Positions 32,788 to 41,891 of a DNA stretch of 64,000 bases are shown here, one piece after another. The notes beneath the pieces were generated by a model. It was not told the DNA's origin, ran no database searches, and saw only the letters and a list, made by a program, of their open reading frames with translations. Within the stretch, counting starts at the first letter, position 1; the number at the start of each line of letters is the position of its first letter. The translations under genes and the position numbers were made by a program. The stretch is from NCBI RefSeq assembly GCF_015693305.1, contig NZ_CP065138.1, positions 62,001 to 126,000 on the forward strand, in the 5' to 3' direction. The stretch comes from Sphingobium sp. Cam5-1 (GTDB taxonomy: Bacteria > Pseudomonadota > Alphaproteobacteria > Sphingomonadales > Sphingomonadaceae).

Positions 32788-35400
32788 ATGACAGAGGCCA
32801 TCCGCACCACCTGCGCCTATTGTGGCGTCGGTTGCGGCATCTCGGCCACGCCGACCGGACCCCGGTCGGTCACGATCAAGGGCGATGAAGCGCACCCGGC
32901 CAATGGCGGGCGCCTCTGCTCCAAGGGCACGCATCTGGGTGAGACGGTGGGGCTGACTGGCCGCCTGCTGCACCCGATGATCGGCAACAAGCGGGCCAGC
33001 TGGGACAAGTCGCTGGATCTGGTTGCGAAGAAATTTAAGGAAACCATCGACCGCTATGGCCCCGACAGCGTCGCCTTCTACGTCTCTGGCCAGTTGCTGA
33101 CCGAAGATTATTATGTCGCCAACAAGCTGATGAAGGGCTTCATCGGCACGTCCAACATCGACACCAACAGCCGCCTGTGCATGTCGAGCGCGGTGGCGGG
33201 GCACAACCGTGCGTTCGGTGAAGATGTGGTGCCCGCCACTTATGGCGATCTGGAGCAAGCGGACCTGATCGTCCTCGTCGGCTCCAACACCGCCTGGTGC
33301 CACCCGATCGTCTATCAGCGCATCCAGGCCGCGCGCGCCGAACGCGGCACCAAGCTGGTCGTGATCGATCCCCGGCGCACAGAGACTTGCGAGGGCGCGG
33401 ACCTGCATCTGCCGGTGAAGCCGGGGACGGACGTTGCGTTGATGAACGGCCTGCTCGCGTGGTGCGACGCCGAGGGCATCACCGATCCGGCCTTCATCGC
33501 CGATAGCGTCAACGCGCCCGAAGGCTTCTGGGAGCATATCCGCACCGGCCACGACCTCTGGACGACCGCCAAAACCTGCGACATCGCGCCCGCCCAACTG
33601 GAGCAGTTCTTCAAGCTCTTCGCCGCCACGGCGCGCACCGTCACCTTGTTCAGCCAGGGCATCAACCAGTCGATCCGCGGCACTGATCAGGTCAACGCGA
33701 TCATCAACGTCCACCTCGCCACCGGCCGTATCGGCAAGCCGGGCGCCGCGCCTTTCTCCATCACTGGCCAGCCCAACGCGATGGGCGGCCGCGAAGTCGG
33801 CGGTCTCGCCTCGACCCTTGCCGCGCACATGGACTTCGCGCCCGAAAATGTGGAGCGGGTCGGCCGCTTCTGGGCCGCCCCCACCATGGCGACCAAGCCC
33901 GGCCTGAAAGCCGTCGATCTCTTCCGCGCCATCAACGAAGGCCGGATCAAGGCGCTCTGGGTGATGGCCACCAACCCCGCCGTCTCGCTCCCCGACGCAA
34001 GCCGCGTCCGTGAAGCGTTGGAATCTGTGCCCTTCCTCGTCGTGTCGGACATCATCGCCGACACCGACACCAGCGTCCATGCCGACGTCCGCCTGCCCGC
34101 AGCTGGATGGGGCGAAAAGGACGGCACCGTGACCAATAGCGACCGCACGATCAGCCGCCAGCGCCCCTTCCTGGCGCTGCCCGGCGAGGCGAAGCCCGAC
34201 TGGTGGATCATCAAGGAAGTCGGCCGCCGCATGGGCTGGCGCAACGCCTTCGCCTATGACCGGCCTGCCGACATCTGGCGCGAACATGCCCGCCTGACCG
34301 CCTATCAGAATGACGGCCAGCGCGTGCTCAACCTGCGCGCGCAAGCCACCATCGGCAACGACGCCTATGAGGCGATGGAGCCCTTCCGCTGGGGTGGCGA
34401 CAAACCCTTCGCCGACGGCCGCTTCTCAACGCCGGACGGCAAGGCGCGGTTGGTCCTCACCAAGCAGATGGACCTTCAGGAGCCGCTTAAAGCATGGCCG
34501 ATGACGCTCAACACGGGCCGTTATCGCGACCAGTGGCACACGATGACCCGCACCGGCCTGTCGCCAAAGCTCGCCCGCCATCGCGAAGAGCCGCTGGTCG
34601 AGATCCACCCGCGCGATGCCGATGACCTCGGCATTGCCGACGGCGACCTTGCCCGCGTCCAGACCGCGCAGGGCAACAGCATCTTCCGGGTGGCATTCAG
34701 CGAAGGCCAGCGCCGGGGCGAGATTTTCACGCCGATCCACTGGACCGACCAAATCTCCACCGGCGGTCGCACCGGCCTGCTGCCCCGGCCGCTGGTCGAT
34801 CCGCATTCGGGCCAGCCGGGTTTCAAATCGACGCCTGCCAGCGTCGAGCGTGTCGCGACCGAGTGGAAGGGTTTCCTCATCGTCCGGGGTGAGCAGCCGG
34901 CGAAGCTCCCATGCCTCTGGGCAACGAAGGTCACGGTGCCGGGGGGCGCGCTCTACGAGATGGCGGGCAATGGCGATCCGGTACGCCTCGAAGCCAGCCT
35001 GCCCAAGGGCGACCGCGTCGAGGCTGTGGACATGACGCGCGGCACCCGCCGCATCGCCATCATCCGCGAAGGCAGGCTCGCCGCCGTCCTCTTCGTCACC
35101 CGCACCGGCCTGCTCCCCTCGCGCGACTGGCTCATCGGCCAGCTTGAGGCGGAAGAGGTGGGCGCCTCCGTCCTCGCCGCGCGCGGTCCCGGCAATCAGC
35201 CGGACAAGGGGCCGACCATCTGCGTCTGCTTCGACATCGGCCTTAATCAGATCGTCGCCGCCATCCGCGACCAGAGCCTGGTCGACGTGCCCGCCATCGG
35301 CAAGGCGATCGGCGCTGGCACCAATTGCGGGTCCTGCCGCCCCGCGCTCGCCAACATCCTCGCCCAAATCCCGCAGGAGACGCTTCATGCAGCCGAATGA
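32788..35400 (+). CDS. nasA: Assimilatory nitrate reductase catalytic subunit
   Basis: An 870-residue molybdopterin enzyme reducing nitrate to nitrite. The N-terminus carries the [4Fe-4S] motif CAYCGVGCGI with the fourth cysteine in GGRLCSKG. The molybdopterin domains follow: SRLCMSSAVAGHNRAFG includes the Mo-ligand region, with VGSNTAWCHPI and TNPAVSLPD. The molydopterin-dinucleotide binding domain spans about 560-690. The C-terminus adds a BFD-like [2Fe-2S] domain (CVCFDIGLNQI and CGSCRP), typical of the NasA/NarB type fed by NAD(P)H or ferredoxin-linked donors. The ATG at 32788 follows AAGAGG. Confidence 0.97.
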   Translation: MTEAIRTTCAYCGVGCGISATPTGPRSVTIKGDEAHPANGGRLCSKGTHLGETVGLTGRLLHPMIGNKRASWDKSLDLVAKKFKETIDRYGPDSVAFYVSGQLLTEDYYVANKLMKGFIGTSNIDTNSRLCMSSAVAGHNRAFGEDVVPATYGDLEQADLIVLVGSNTAWCHPIVYQRIQAARAERGTKLVVIDPRRTETCEGADLHLPVKPGTDVALMNGLLAWCDAEGITDPAFIADSVNAPEGFWEHIRTGHDLWTTAKTCDIAPAQLEQFFKLFAATARTVTLFSQGINQSIRGTDQVNAIINVHLATGRIGKPGAAPFSITGQPNAMGGREVGGLASTLAAHMDFAPENVERVGRFWAAPTMATKPGLKAVDLFRAINEGRIKALWVMATNPAVSLPDASRVREALESVPFLVVSDIIADTDTSVHADVRLPAAGWGEKDGTVTNSDRTISRQRPFLALPGEAKPDWWIIKEVGRRMGWRNAFAYDRPADIWREHARLTAYQNDGQRVLNLRAQATIGNDAYEAMEPFRWGGDKPFADGRFSTPDGKARLVLTKQMDLQEPLKAWPMTLNTGRYRDQWHTMTRTGLSPKLARHREEPLVEIHPRDADDLGIADGDLARVQTAQGNSIFRVAFSEGQRRGEIFTPIHWTDQISTGGRTGLLPRPLVDPHSGQPGFKSTPASVERVATEWKGFLIVRGEQPAKLPCLWATKVTVPGGALYEMAGNGDPVRLEASLPKGDRVEAVDMTRGTRRIAIIREGRLAAVLFVTRTGLLPSRDWLIGQLEAEEVGASVLAARGPGNQPDKGPTICVCFDIGLNQIVAAIRDQSLVDVPAIGKAIGAGTNCGSCRPALANILAQIPQETLHAAE

Positions 35401-36169
35401 ATTGATCGCCCCCGGTGAAGTCTGGCTGGTCGGCGCAGGGCCGGGCGACCCGGACCTCCTCACCCGCAAAGCCGAAAAGCTGATCGCGGCGGCCGAAATC
35501 GTCTTCTACGACGCCCTCGTCGGCCCCGGCGTCCTCGACCTGATCCCCGAAGGCGTCGAGCGGGTCAGCGTCGGCAAGCGTTCCGGCCGCCACAGCAAGG
35601 CGCAGGAAAGTATCAACGACCTCCTCCTCGCCGCCGCCAAAGCAGGCAAGCGCGTCGTCCGCCTCAAGGGCGGAGACCCCTCGGTATTCGGCCGCTCGTC
35701 CGAAGAGATGGAGCATCTGGCCGCCGACGGCATCCGCTTCCACATCTGCCCCGGCATCACCACGGTCAGCGCAGCAGCGGCGAGCGGCAGCGCCTCGCTC
35801 ACCCTGCGCGGCAAGGCGCGCGGCCTGACGCTGGTGACCGCGCATCTGAAAGCCGGAGAGCCGCTCAAGCTCGACTGGGAAGCGCTCGCCCGCCCCGGCG
35901 GCACGCTCGGCATCTATATGGGCCGCGCCGCCGCCGGAGAGATCAGCCGCCAGCTGATCGCCGCCGGACGCGATCCCGAAACGCCGGTGATGGTGGCGGT
36001 CAACGTCTCCCTCCCCACCGAACGCCTGATCCGCGGCAAGTTGTCCGCGCTCGCTTTCCTGGTCGCCACGATCAGCGATGAAGACCCGACCCTGCTGCTG
36101 ATCGGCGAAGCGGTGGCGGGCACGTCCATGCCTGTAGGGGTTGCAGCCAGCGTCGCTCTTCCGCTTTGA
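35387..36169 (+). CDS. cobA: Uroporphyrinogen-III C-methyltransferase
   Basis: A 260-residue SUMT that uses SAM to methylate uroporphyrinogen III twice, giving precorrin-2 for siroheme or cobalamin. Motifs are VWLVGAGPGDPDLLTRKAEK at the start, VRLKGGDPSVFGRSSEEME, and CPGITTVSAAAA. The ATG is inside nasA's last 14 bp with GGAG ahead, so the two are translationally coupled. The likely task is to supply siroheme for NirB together with the dehydrogenase/ferrochelatase encoded at 17066. Confidence 0.96.
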   Translation: MQPNELIAPGEVWLVGAGPGDPDLLTRKAEKLIAAAEIVFYDALVGPGVLDLIPEGVERVSVGKRSGRHSKAQESINDLLLAAAKAGKRVVRLKGGDPSVFGRSSEEMEHLAADGIRFHICPGITTVSAAAASGSASLTLRGKARGLTLVTAHLKAGEPLKLDWEALARPGGTLGIYMGRAAAGEISRQLIAAGRDPETPVMVAVNVSLPTERLIRGKLSALAFLVATISDEDPTLLLIGEAVAGTSMPVGVAASVALPL

Positions 36170-36191
36170 AGGCCGACTCTGCGCAACTTTT

Positions 36192-36263
36192 GCCCTGAGC
36201 TTGTCGAACACCCCTGACCTTAGTTGGAAGGAAGGGAGGGGGCTTCGGCAAGCTCAGTTCGGC
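36192..36263. repeat. Diverged R2 repeat overlapping the mobA 3' end
   Basis: GCCCTGAGCTTGTCGAAC on the left pairs imperfectly with GCTTCGGCAAGCTCAGTTCGGC on the right. It resembles the R2 family but is degenerate. Its right arm overlaps the last codons of mobA, so the element has contributed that protein's C-terminus (REPN). Confidence 0.6.
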
Positions 36264-36790
36264 TCGCGCCAGTGCGCCAGATCCTCCGGCCGATTGATAT
36301 TCGGCAGCACCAGTTCCGGCCGCTCCACCACCCGCGCGCCCACCCGCTCGATCCACCCAAAGATCGACCGATTATTCTCTTCCGCCAGATGCGCGTTCAG
36401 TTCGTCCGCGAGCGACGCAGGCCAGAAGCCCGCCAGCTGCTGCCCCTTCAGCACCGCCCCACTGTCGCCAATAAGCGCCTCCACCAGCGCCGCCGGATAG
36501 ACCGGCATGTCGCACCCCGTCGTCAGCACCGCATCATAACCCTTCGTCCGCGCATGATGCAGCGCCGCGTTCAGCCCGCCCAGAGGCCCCAGGTCCGGCG
36601 CAGGCCGATCCGCCAGCCCCGTCAGCCCATCGACGCCCCGCCCACAGACCACCACGGCCTCCACATGCGGCGCGATTGCCGCCACCGCATGCGCCATCAG
36701 CGTGCGCCCGTCCGGCATCAGCGCCAACGCCTTGTCGCTTCCGAACCGGCTGGATCGCCCACCCGCCAGCACCGCGCCCAGCAATCGCAT
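36254..36790 (-). CDS. mobA: Molybdenum cofactor guanylyltransferase
   Basis: A 178-residue MobA that links GMP to molybdopterin to form the bis-MGD cofactor used by NasA-type enzymes. The N-terminus LGAVLAGGRSSRFGSDKAL is the nucleotide-binding LAGGxSxRxGxDK loop. PDLGPLGGLNAALHHA and LTTGCDMPVYP follow as expected. ATG 36790 has AAGGAG 7 bp upstream. It converges with the nitrate operon and fits it functionally. It diverges from the cobalamin riboswitch region. Confidence 0.95.
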   Translation of the reverse strand: MRLLGAVLAGGRSSRFGSDKALALMPDGRTLMAHAVAAIAPHVEAVVVCGRGVDGLTGLADRPAPDLGPLGGLNAALHHARTKGYDAVLTTGCDMPVYPAALVEALIGDSGAVLKGQQLAGFWPASLADELNAHLAEENNRSIFGWIERVGARVVERPELVLPNINRPEDLAHWREPN

Positions 36791-36865
36791 CGATCCACTC
36801 CTTGGCAATAGCCTCACTTTCCCCTATGGCGCGCCGCGTGAACGGGCAACCGTTCACGAAAGATC

Positions 36866-37065
36866 GCGCCGGAAAGGGAATGCGGTGCGGACGGGATCAC
36901 CGTCCAACTCCGCGGCTGTCCCTGCAACTGTAAGCGGCGAGCGCGATGCACAGGGAAACCTGCAAGCCTTCAAAGGGGGAGGCGAGGGGGACCAGCCACT
37001 GGACCAAAAGTCCGGGAAGGCGTGCATCACCGCGACGACCCGCGAGCCAGGAAACCTACCGGCGC
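36866..37065 (+). promoter_or_regulatory. Cobalamin riboswitch
   Basis: The conserved cobalamin aptamer is clear: the closing P1 stem GCGCCGG (36866-36872) with CCGGCGC (37059-37065), AAAGGGAATGCGGTGCGGAC, the B12 box CGGCTGTCCCTGCAACTGTA, GCCACTGG, CCGGGAAGGCGTGCATCACC, and AGCCAGGAAACCTACCGG. It lies 182 nt upstream of btuB, and the intervening leader can hold the expression platform. Binding of adenosyl- or methylcobalamin should reduce btuB expression when B12 is plentiful. Confidence 0.96.
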
Positions 37066-37247
37066 ATGGTCGCTCTTGCCTTGGGTCCAGGGATAGGTCC
37101 GGGCACGGTGTTTTCCGTCTGAGCGACGAAGCGGCGCAGGGCCGCATCGGTGCGCGTGACGGGGCTGGCGTCTCTTCTTCCCGCATACCGGCCGCTTGTG
37201 CGGCAGGCCCTGGGCTCATGTCGCATGGCGCTCAGGGAAGACAGACT

Positions 37248-39110
37248 ATGATCAGGACCGGAATTTCACTGCTGGCGCTGCTCGCCGCCACGCCCGCCCT
37301 TGCCGATGATGAGGCGGACGGGATCGTCGTCACCGCGCTCGGCATCGAACAGCCCACCGACGAGGTCGGGCAGGCGGTGACAGTGATCGACGAGAAGACG
37401 ATCGACACCCGCCAGAATGTCAGCGTCGTCGATCTGCTGATGACGACGCCCGGCATCCGTTTCAACCGCACCGGCAGCTTGGGTAACGTGACCAGCGTAT
37501 CGGTGCGCGGCGCGGAAACGACGCAGACGCTGGTGCTGATCGACGGCGTGAAGGTCAACGACCCGAGCGGCATCGGCGATCAATATGATTTCGGCAACCT
37601 GCTGGTCGGCAACATCCGCAGGATCGAGGTGCTGCGCGGTTCCAACTCCATCGCCTATGGCAGCCAGGCGATCGGCGGCGTCGTCAACATCATGACCGGC
37701 ATCCCGAGCGAAGGGTTCGGCGGCAAGGCGTCGGTCGATTATGGCTATGCCGATACGCTGAATGCGAAGGCGGATGTATCGGGCACCAGCGGCATATTGT
37801 CGGGCGGCGTTGGGCTCGCCTATTTCCGCACCGATGGCATCTCCGCTGTCTCTTCCGATTTCGGTGGCGCGGAAAAGGACGGCTATGAAAATATCACTGG
37901 CAATGCCCGGCTGAAGATCGCCTTCACCGATGATCTGAGCCTCGACCTGCGCGGCTATTATATCAACGGTGATCTTGACTATGACAGCTTCTTTGGCGCG
38001 CCGACCGATAGCCCTGATGCTGCTAAATCCAATCAATATATCGGCTATGCGGGCCTCAACTTCGCGCTGTTCGAGGGCAAGCTGACCAATCGGGCGGCCG
38101 TTACCTGGTATCAGCAGGATCGCGACTATTATTTCGTGCGCGGCAACGCCCCGGACTTCGGCTATTCGGGCACGAACCTGCGCTTCGAATATGAAGGCGT
38201 CTATCAGCCCATGGATGACGTCAAGCTGCTGCTCGGCTATGAGCATGAGCGGCCCGATTATGAGTTTTTCGGCTTCGGTTCGCAGGAAAGCCACCGCGCC
38301 AATATCGACAGCGTTTATGCCCTCGCGGTGGTGAAGCCAGTTGAAGGCCTGTCCATGACCGCAGGCGTGCGGCATGACGATCACAGCCAGTTCGGGGGTG
38401 CGACCACCTTCGGCGCGAACGCCAACTATACCCCCAATGGCGGCGCGACCAATATTCGCCTCAGCTATGGCGAGGGTTTCAAGGCGCCGTCGCTCTACCA
38501 GCTTTACGATACATTCAGCGGCAATCCGAACCTGAAGCCCGAGCGGTCGAAGAGCTACGACATCGGCTTCGACCAGAATCTGGGCAGCGACCGGGCGGTG
38601 CTGTCCGTCACCGGCTTCTGGCGCGACACGCGGGACCAGCTCAATTACGACAATACGACCTTCACCTATGGCAATCTGGATCGCACCCGGGCCAAGGGTG
38701 TGGAATCGATGCTCACGCTGCGCCCGGTCGATGCGCTGACCTTCACCGCCGCCTATAGCTATGTCGATGCGCGGGATCGTTCATCGGGCAGCGCGGCTTT
38801 TGGCGAGCGCCTGCTGCGCCGCGCCGCGAATGCGGTGAGCACGTCGATGGATTATGTCTGGCCCATCGGCCTGTCGACTGGCGCGACCGTGACGATGGTC
38901 AGCGACAGCGTCGATCTCGACCCCGTGACGCGCAACCGGGTGCAGATTGACGGCTATGCGGTCACGGACATTCGCGCGTCCTTCCCGCTCACGGAAAGGC
39001 TCGAAATCTACGGCCGGATCGACAATCTGTTCGATCAGGAATACGCCACAGCCTATGGCTATGGCACCTACGGCCGGTCGGCCTTTGGCGGCGTGCGTGT
39101 CCGCTTCTGA
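37248..39110 (+). CDS. btuB: TonB-dependent vitamin B12 receptor
   Basis: A 620-residue outer-membrane receptor. It has a signal peptide (cut after PALA), a TonB box-like DGIVVTALG, and a plug domain (about 40-150: VSVVDLLMTTPGIRFNRTGSLGNVTSVSVRG and VLRGSNSIAYGSQAIGGVVNI). The 22-strand barrel ends in FGGVRVRF with C-terminal phenylalanine. The cobalamin riboswitch upstream and the btuF/btuCD genes downstream identify the substrate. The ATG follows AGGGAAG; an open frame through the riboswitch is rejected. Uptake needs TonB-ExbBD, not seen in this window. Confidence 0.95.
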   Translation: MIRTGISLLALLAATPALADDEADGIVVTALGIEQPTDEVGQAVTVIDEKTIDTRQNVSVVDLLMTTPGIRFNRTGSLGNVTSVSVRGAETTQTLVLIDGVKVNDPSGIGDQYDFGNLLVGNIRRIEVLRGSNSIAYGSQAIGGVVNIMTGIPSEGFGGKASVDYGYADTLNAKADVSGTSGILSGGVGLAYFRTDGISAVSSDFGGAEKDGYENITGNARLKIAFTDDLSLDLRGYYINGDLDYDSFFGAPTDSPDAAKSNQYIGYAGLNFALFEGKLTNRAAVTWYQQDRDYYFVRGNAPDFGYSGTNLRFEYEGVYQPMDDVKLLLGYEHERPDYEFFGFGSQESHRANIDSVYALAVVKPVEGLSMTAGVRHDDHSQFGGATTFGANANYTPNGGATNIRLSYGEGFKAPSLYQLYDTFSGNPNLKPERSKSYDIGFDQNLGSDRAVLSVTGFWRDTRDQLNYDNTTFTYGNLDRTRAKGVESMLTLRPVDALTFTAAYSYVDARDRSSGSAAFGERLLRRAANAVSTSMDYVWPIGLSTGATVTMVSDSVDLDPVTRNRVQIDGYAVTDIRASFPLTERLEIYGRIDNLFDQEYATAYGYGTYGRSAFGGVRVRF

Positions 39111-39146
39111 CGGTAGAAGGTGAAGGGGGTGGGCGACCGCCCCTTA

Positions 39147-39986
39147 TCAGCGGGGCGCGGCCTTTGGCTGCGTCCTGCCTTTGCCTGCGGCATCCGCCTG
39201 CGCGATGATGCTGCGTGCGGCCTGCACATAGGCGGGGCCGCCGCACACCGTCCATGCTTGCGGCACGCGGATGCGGGGGATGGATCGCAGCACCGGATGG
39301 TGGAGCATCTCCGTCCCCTGGTCGACGACCTTCTCGCTGCCTTCTTCCACGATCAGATAATCAGGCCTAGCCGCGATCATTTCCTCCAGCGGCACTTGCG
39401 CCAGCGCTGGCTTGCCAAGCTTCGCCGCCAGATTGGTGAGGCCCGCGCGCCGGATCAGCTCATCGACCAAAGTGCCGGTCCCGGTCATATAGCCGCGCCG
39501 CTGATAATAGGCAGCGACGCCGCCGCGCCGGGACCGGGGCAGGGCGGCAAGGTCCCGCTCCATGCCCGCGATCATCGCCTCACCCCGCTCGGGATGGCCG
39601 ATGGCGGCGGCGGCCTGCCGGATCTGGTCGCGGATGGCGGCGAAGCTGTCCGCGCTCGCCAGCCCCAGCTTGCGCCATCGTCCGTCCGGCGCGCCCACAA
39701 CACCGCCAGCGCCATCGGGAAAGCCGATCACCAAATCGGGACGCAGCGCCAGCACTTCTTCGGCCGGGCGCTTCAATATGGGGAAGCGCTTCGCCTTGGC
39801 GACCGCCGCCGACAGTTCCGGATCATGCCCATAGGGGCTCAAGGCGGCGATCTGCCCCGGATCGGCGAGCGCCAGCACATATTGATCGGAACAGGTGTTG
39901 AGCGACACGATGCGCCGGGGCGGCGCGGGGGCGGCTCCGGTCAGGCCAAGCGCCAGCAGCGCGGCGATGATCTTTTTAGCAGGCAC
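39147..39986 (-). CDS. btuF: Periplasmic cobalamin-binding protein, BtuF-like
   Basis: A 279-residue class III periplasmic binding protein with signal peptide (cut near APA, residue 20). It opens with RRIVSLNTCSDQYVLALADPGQIAALS, a variant of the RIVSLxPSxTE strand, and contains VLALRPDLVIGF and PLEEMIAARPDYLIVEE. This fold binds cobalamin or siderophore-iron; location between btuB and btuCD favours cobalamin. It converges with btuB and diverges from btuC across only 38 bp, so its promoter must overlap the start of btuC. Confidence 0.9.
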   Translation of the reverse strand: MPAKKIIAALLALGLTGAAPAPPRRIVSLNTCSDQYVLALADPGQIAALSPYGHDPELSAAVAKAKRFPILKRPAEEVLALRPDLVIGFPDGAGGVVGAPDGRWRKLGLASADSFAAIRDQIRQAAAAIGHPERGEAMIAGMERDLAALPRSRRGGVAAYYQRRGYMTGTGTLVDELIRRAGLTNLAAKLGKPALAQVPLEEMIAARPDYLIVEEGSEKVVDQGTEMLHHPVLRSIPRIRVPQAWTVCGGPAYVQAARSIIAQADAAGKGRTQPKAAPR

Positions 39987-40024
39987 CTTGTCTGCTCTAG
40001 CCAGCGGCAGCGGAGAAGCAAGCC

Positions 40025-41020
40025 ATGAGCGCCCGCCGCCATCGCTTGCTGCTCCCGGCCCTGGCCCTGCTGACTCTGCTGGCAGCGCTCGGCTCTCTCA
40101 CGCTCGGCGCGGTTCCGCTCTCGCCTGCCCGCATCATGGCCGTTCTCTCAGGCGGTGGTGACGAGGTCGCGCGCGCCATCCTCATCGACCTGCGCCTGCC
40201 GCGCATGTTGCTGGGCCTCATCGTCGGCGCGATGCTGGGCCTCGCCGGAGCGGCGCTGCAAGGCTATCTGCGCAACCCGCTGGCTGAACCTTCGGTGCTT
40301 GGCGCGTCCAACTCGGCTGCGCTCGGCGCCGTGTGCGCGCTCTATTTCGGGCTGGCGCAGTTGCATCCCGCCATCCTGCCGATCCTCGCCATTGCCACCA
40401 GCCTTGTCGCCATCGGGGCGCTGTTCCTGCTGGCGGGGCCATCGGAAAGCCCGCTGACGCTGATCCTCGCGGGCATCGCGGTGGCGACGCTGGCGGGGGC
40501 GGGGATCAGCCTGTCGCTCAACCTGTCGCCCAATCCCTTCGCGGCGATGGAGATCATGAGCTGGCTGATGGGCAGCCTTGAGAATCGCAGCTATGCCCAT
40601 GTCTGGATCGCGATGCCCTGCGTCTTCATCGGCGCTGCCCTGTTGATTGCGGACGGCCGCAGCCTCGACGCATTGACCTTGGGCGAGGAGGGCGCGCAGG
40701 CGCTCGGCGTCGATCTTGGCAAGGCGCGGCTGCGCATGATGCTGGGGGTCGCGATCGGCGTCGGCGGCGCGGTCGCCGTGTCGGGGGCGATCGGCTTTGT
40801 CGGGCTGATCGTGCCGCATCTTGTCCGGCCGCTGACCGATCGATCGCCTTCGGCCATCCTTCTTCCTTCGCTGCTCGGCGGCGCGGCGCTGCTGACGCTG
40901 GCCGATATTGGCGTGCGCCTGATCCCCACCAGCAGCGAATTAAAGCTCGGCGTCCTGACTGCATTGCTCGGCGTCCCCGTCTTCCTCGTCCACTTGATGC
41001 GGGAGCGGCGGCTATGGTGA
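40025..41020 (+). CDS. btuC: Cobalamin ABC transporter permease (FecCD family)
   Basis: A 331-residue permease of the FecCD/BtuC family with about ten helices. Typical stretches are LRLPRMLLGLIVGAMLGLAGAALQGYLRNPLAEPSVLG near the N-terminus, GLIVPHLVRPLTDRS in the second half and VPVFLVHLMRERR at the C-terminus. It carries B12 across the inner membrane with BtuD. The stop lies 7 bp inside btuD. No riboswitch was seen in the 38-bp gap to btuF. Confidence 0.94.
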   Translation: MSARRHRLLLPALALLTLLAALGSLTLGAVPLSPARIMAVLSGGGDEVARAILIDLRLPRMLLGLIVGAMLGLAGAALQGYLRNPLAEPSVLGASNSAALGAVCALYFGLAQLHPAILPILAIATSLVAIGALFLLAGPSESPLTLILAGIAVATLAGAGISLSLNLSPNPFAAMEIMSWLMGSLENRSYAHVWIAMPCVFIGAALLIADGRSLDALTLGEEGAQALGVDLGKARLRMMLGVAIGVGGAVAVSGAIGFVGLIVPHLVRPLTDRSPSAILLPSLLGGAALLTLADIGVRLIPTSSELKLGVLTALLGVPVFLVHLMRERRLW

Positions 41021-41793
41021 CCATCCGCACGCAAGACCTGTCCGTTCGCCTTGGCCGCCATGCCGCCGTGACCGGCGTCACCACGGTGCTGGAGCCGGGG
41101 CAACTGATCGGCATCATAGGTCCCAATGGCGCTGGCAAATCCACGCTGATCCGCGCTCTGCTCGGCCTCGTCCGCGCGGAAAGTGGCGCGGTTACTATCG
41201 ACGCCCTTCCGATCGCCAGCCTCAGCCGAAAGGACATAGCCCGCCGAGTCGCCTATCTCCCCCAAGGCCAGACGCTGCACTGGCCGTTGCTGGTCGAACG
41301 ACTGGTAGCGCTCGGCCGCATGCCGCATCTGGGTCCGTTGTCCCGCCTCTCGCCCGAGGACGAAGCGATGGTCGATGCCGCGCTCGCTCGCGCCGATGTG
41401 CTGCATTTGAAAGGCCGAATCGCAACCGAGCTATCAGGCGGCGAACGCGCCCGCGTCCTCCTCGCCCGTGCGCTGGCAGTAGGCGCGCCAGCCCTGATCG
41501 CCGACGAACCCCTCGCGGCGCTTGATCCGGGGCATCAGCTGGATGTCATGGACCTGTTGAAGGCCGAAGCGCGTGCCGGGTCGCTCGTGGTCACGGTGTT
41601 GCACGACCTTGGCATGGCGGCACGCTATTGCGACCGCTTGTTGCTGATGGACAACGGTCGACTGGTTGCCGAGGGCAAGCCGATGGAGGTCCTTACCGAA
41701 CAGAGCCTTGCCGAAGTATACGGCATATCGGCTTGCATCGAGGCTGACGGCGAATGGCCGCTGATACTCCCGACCGGGCGGATCAAAAGCTAA
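41014..41793 (+). CDS. btuD: Cobalamin ABC transporter ATP-binding protein
   Basis: A 259-residue ABC ATPase of the FepC/BtuD type. Walker A is GPNGAGKST (about 35-43), the Q-loop is in YLPQGQTLHWPLLVERLVALGR, the signature is LSGGERARVLLARAL, and Walker B is ALIADEPLAALD followed by the H-loop in VTVLHDLG. It powers BtuC and overlaps its gene by 7 bp. It is the last gene before an R2 repeat and a convergent gene. Confidence 0.95.
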   Translation: MVTIRTQDLSVRLGRHAAVTGVTTVLEPGQLIGIIGPNGAGKSTLIRALLGLVRAESGAVTIDALPIASLSRKDIARRVAYLPQGQTLHWPLLVERLVALGRMPHLGPLSRLSPEDEAMVDAALARADVLHLKGRIATELSGGERARVLLARALAVGAPALIADEPLAALDPGHQLDVMDLLKAEARAGSLVVTVLHDLGMAARYCDRLLLMDNGRLVAEGKPMEVLTEQSLAEVYGISACIEADGEWPLILPTGRIKS

Positions 41794-41805
41794 TTACCCC
41801 CACAA

Positions 41806-41883
41806 CCGTTCGGGCTGAGCCTGTCGAAGCCCCTTACTTTCCTTGAAGAAAGAAGAGCCGTTGAGCAAGCTCAGGGCGAACGG
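41806..41883. repeat. Dispersed palindromic repeat, family R2 (copy 2)
   Basis: Arms CCGTTCGGGCTGAGCCTGTC and GAGCAAGCTCAGGGCGAACG flank a 38-bp centre. The right arm has several mismatches compared with the copy at 29507-29580. It fills the gap between btuD and the convergent LpoA-like gene and may terminate both. Confidence 0.8.
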
Positions 41884-41891
41884 AGGTTATA

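Noticed and set aside
32671..34344. Long open frame (about 557 codons) on the minus strand opposite nasA
   Set aside because: Antisense to a gene with full molybdopterin-enzyme motifs; composition is typical of GC-rich shadow frames.
36702..37247. In-frame N-terminal extension of btuB through the upstream region
   Set aside because: The stretch is the cobalamin riboswitch, and a proper signal peptide starts at 37248.
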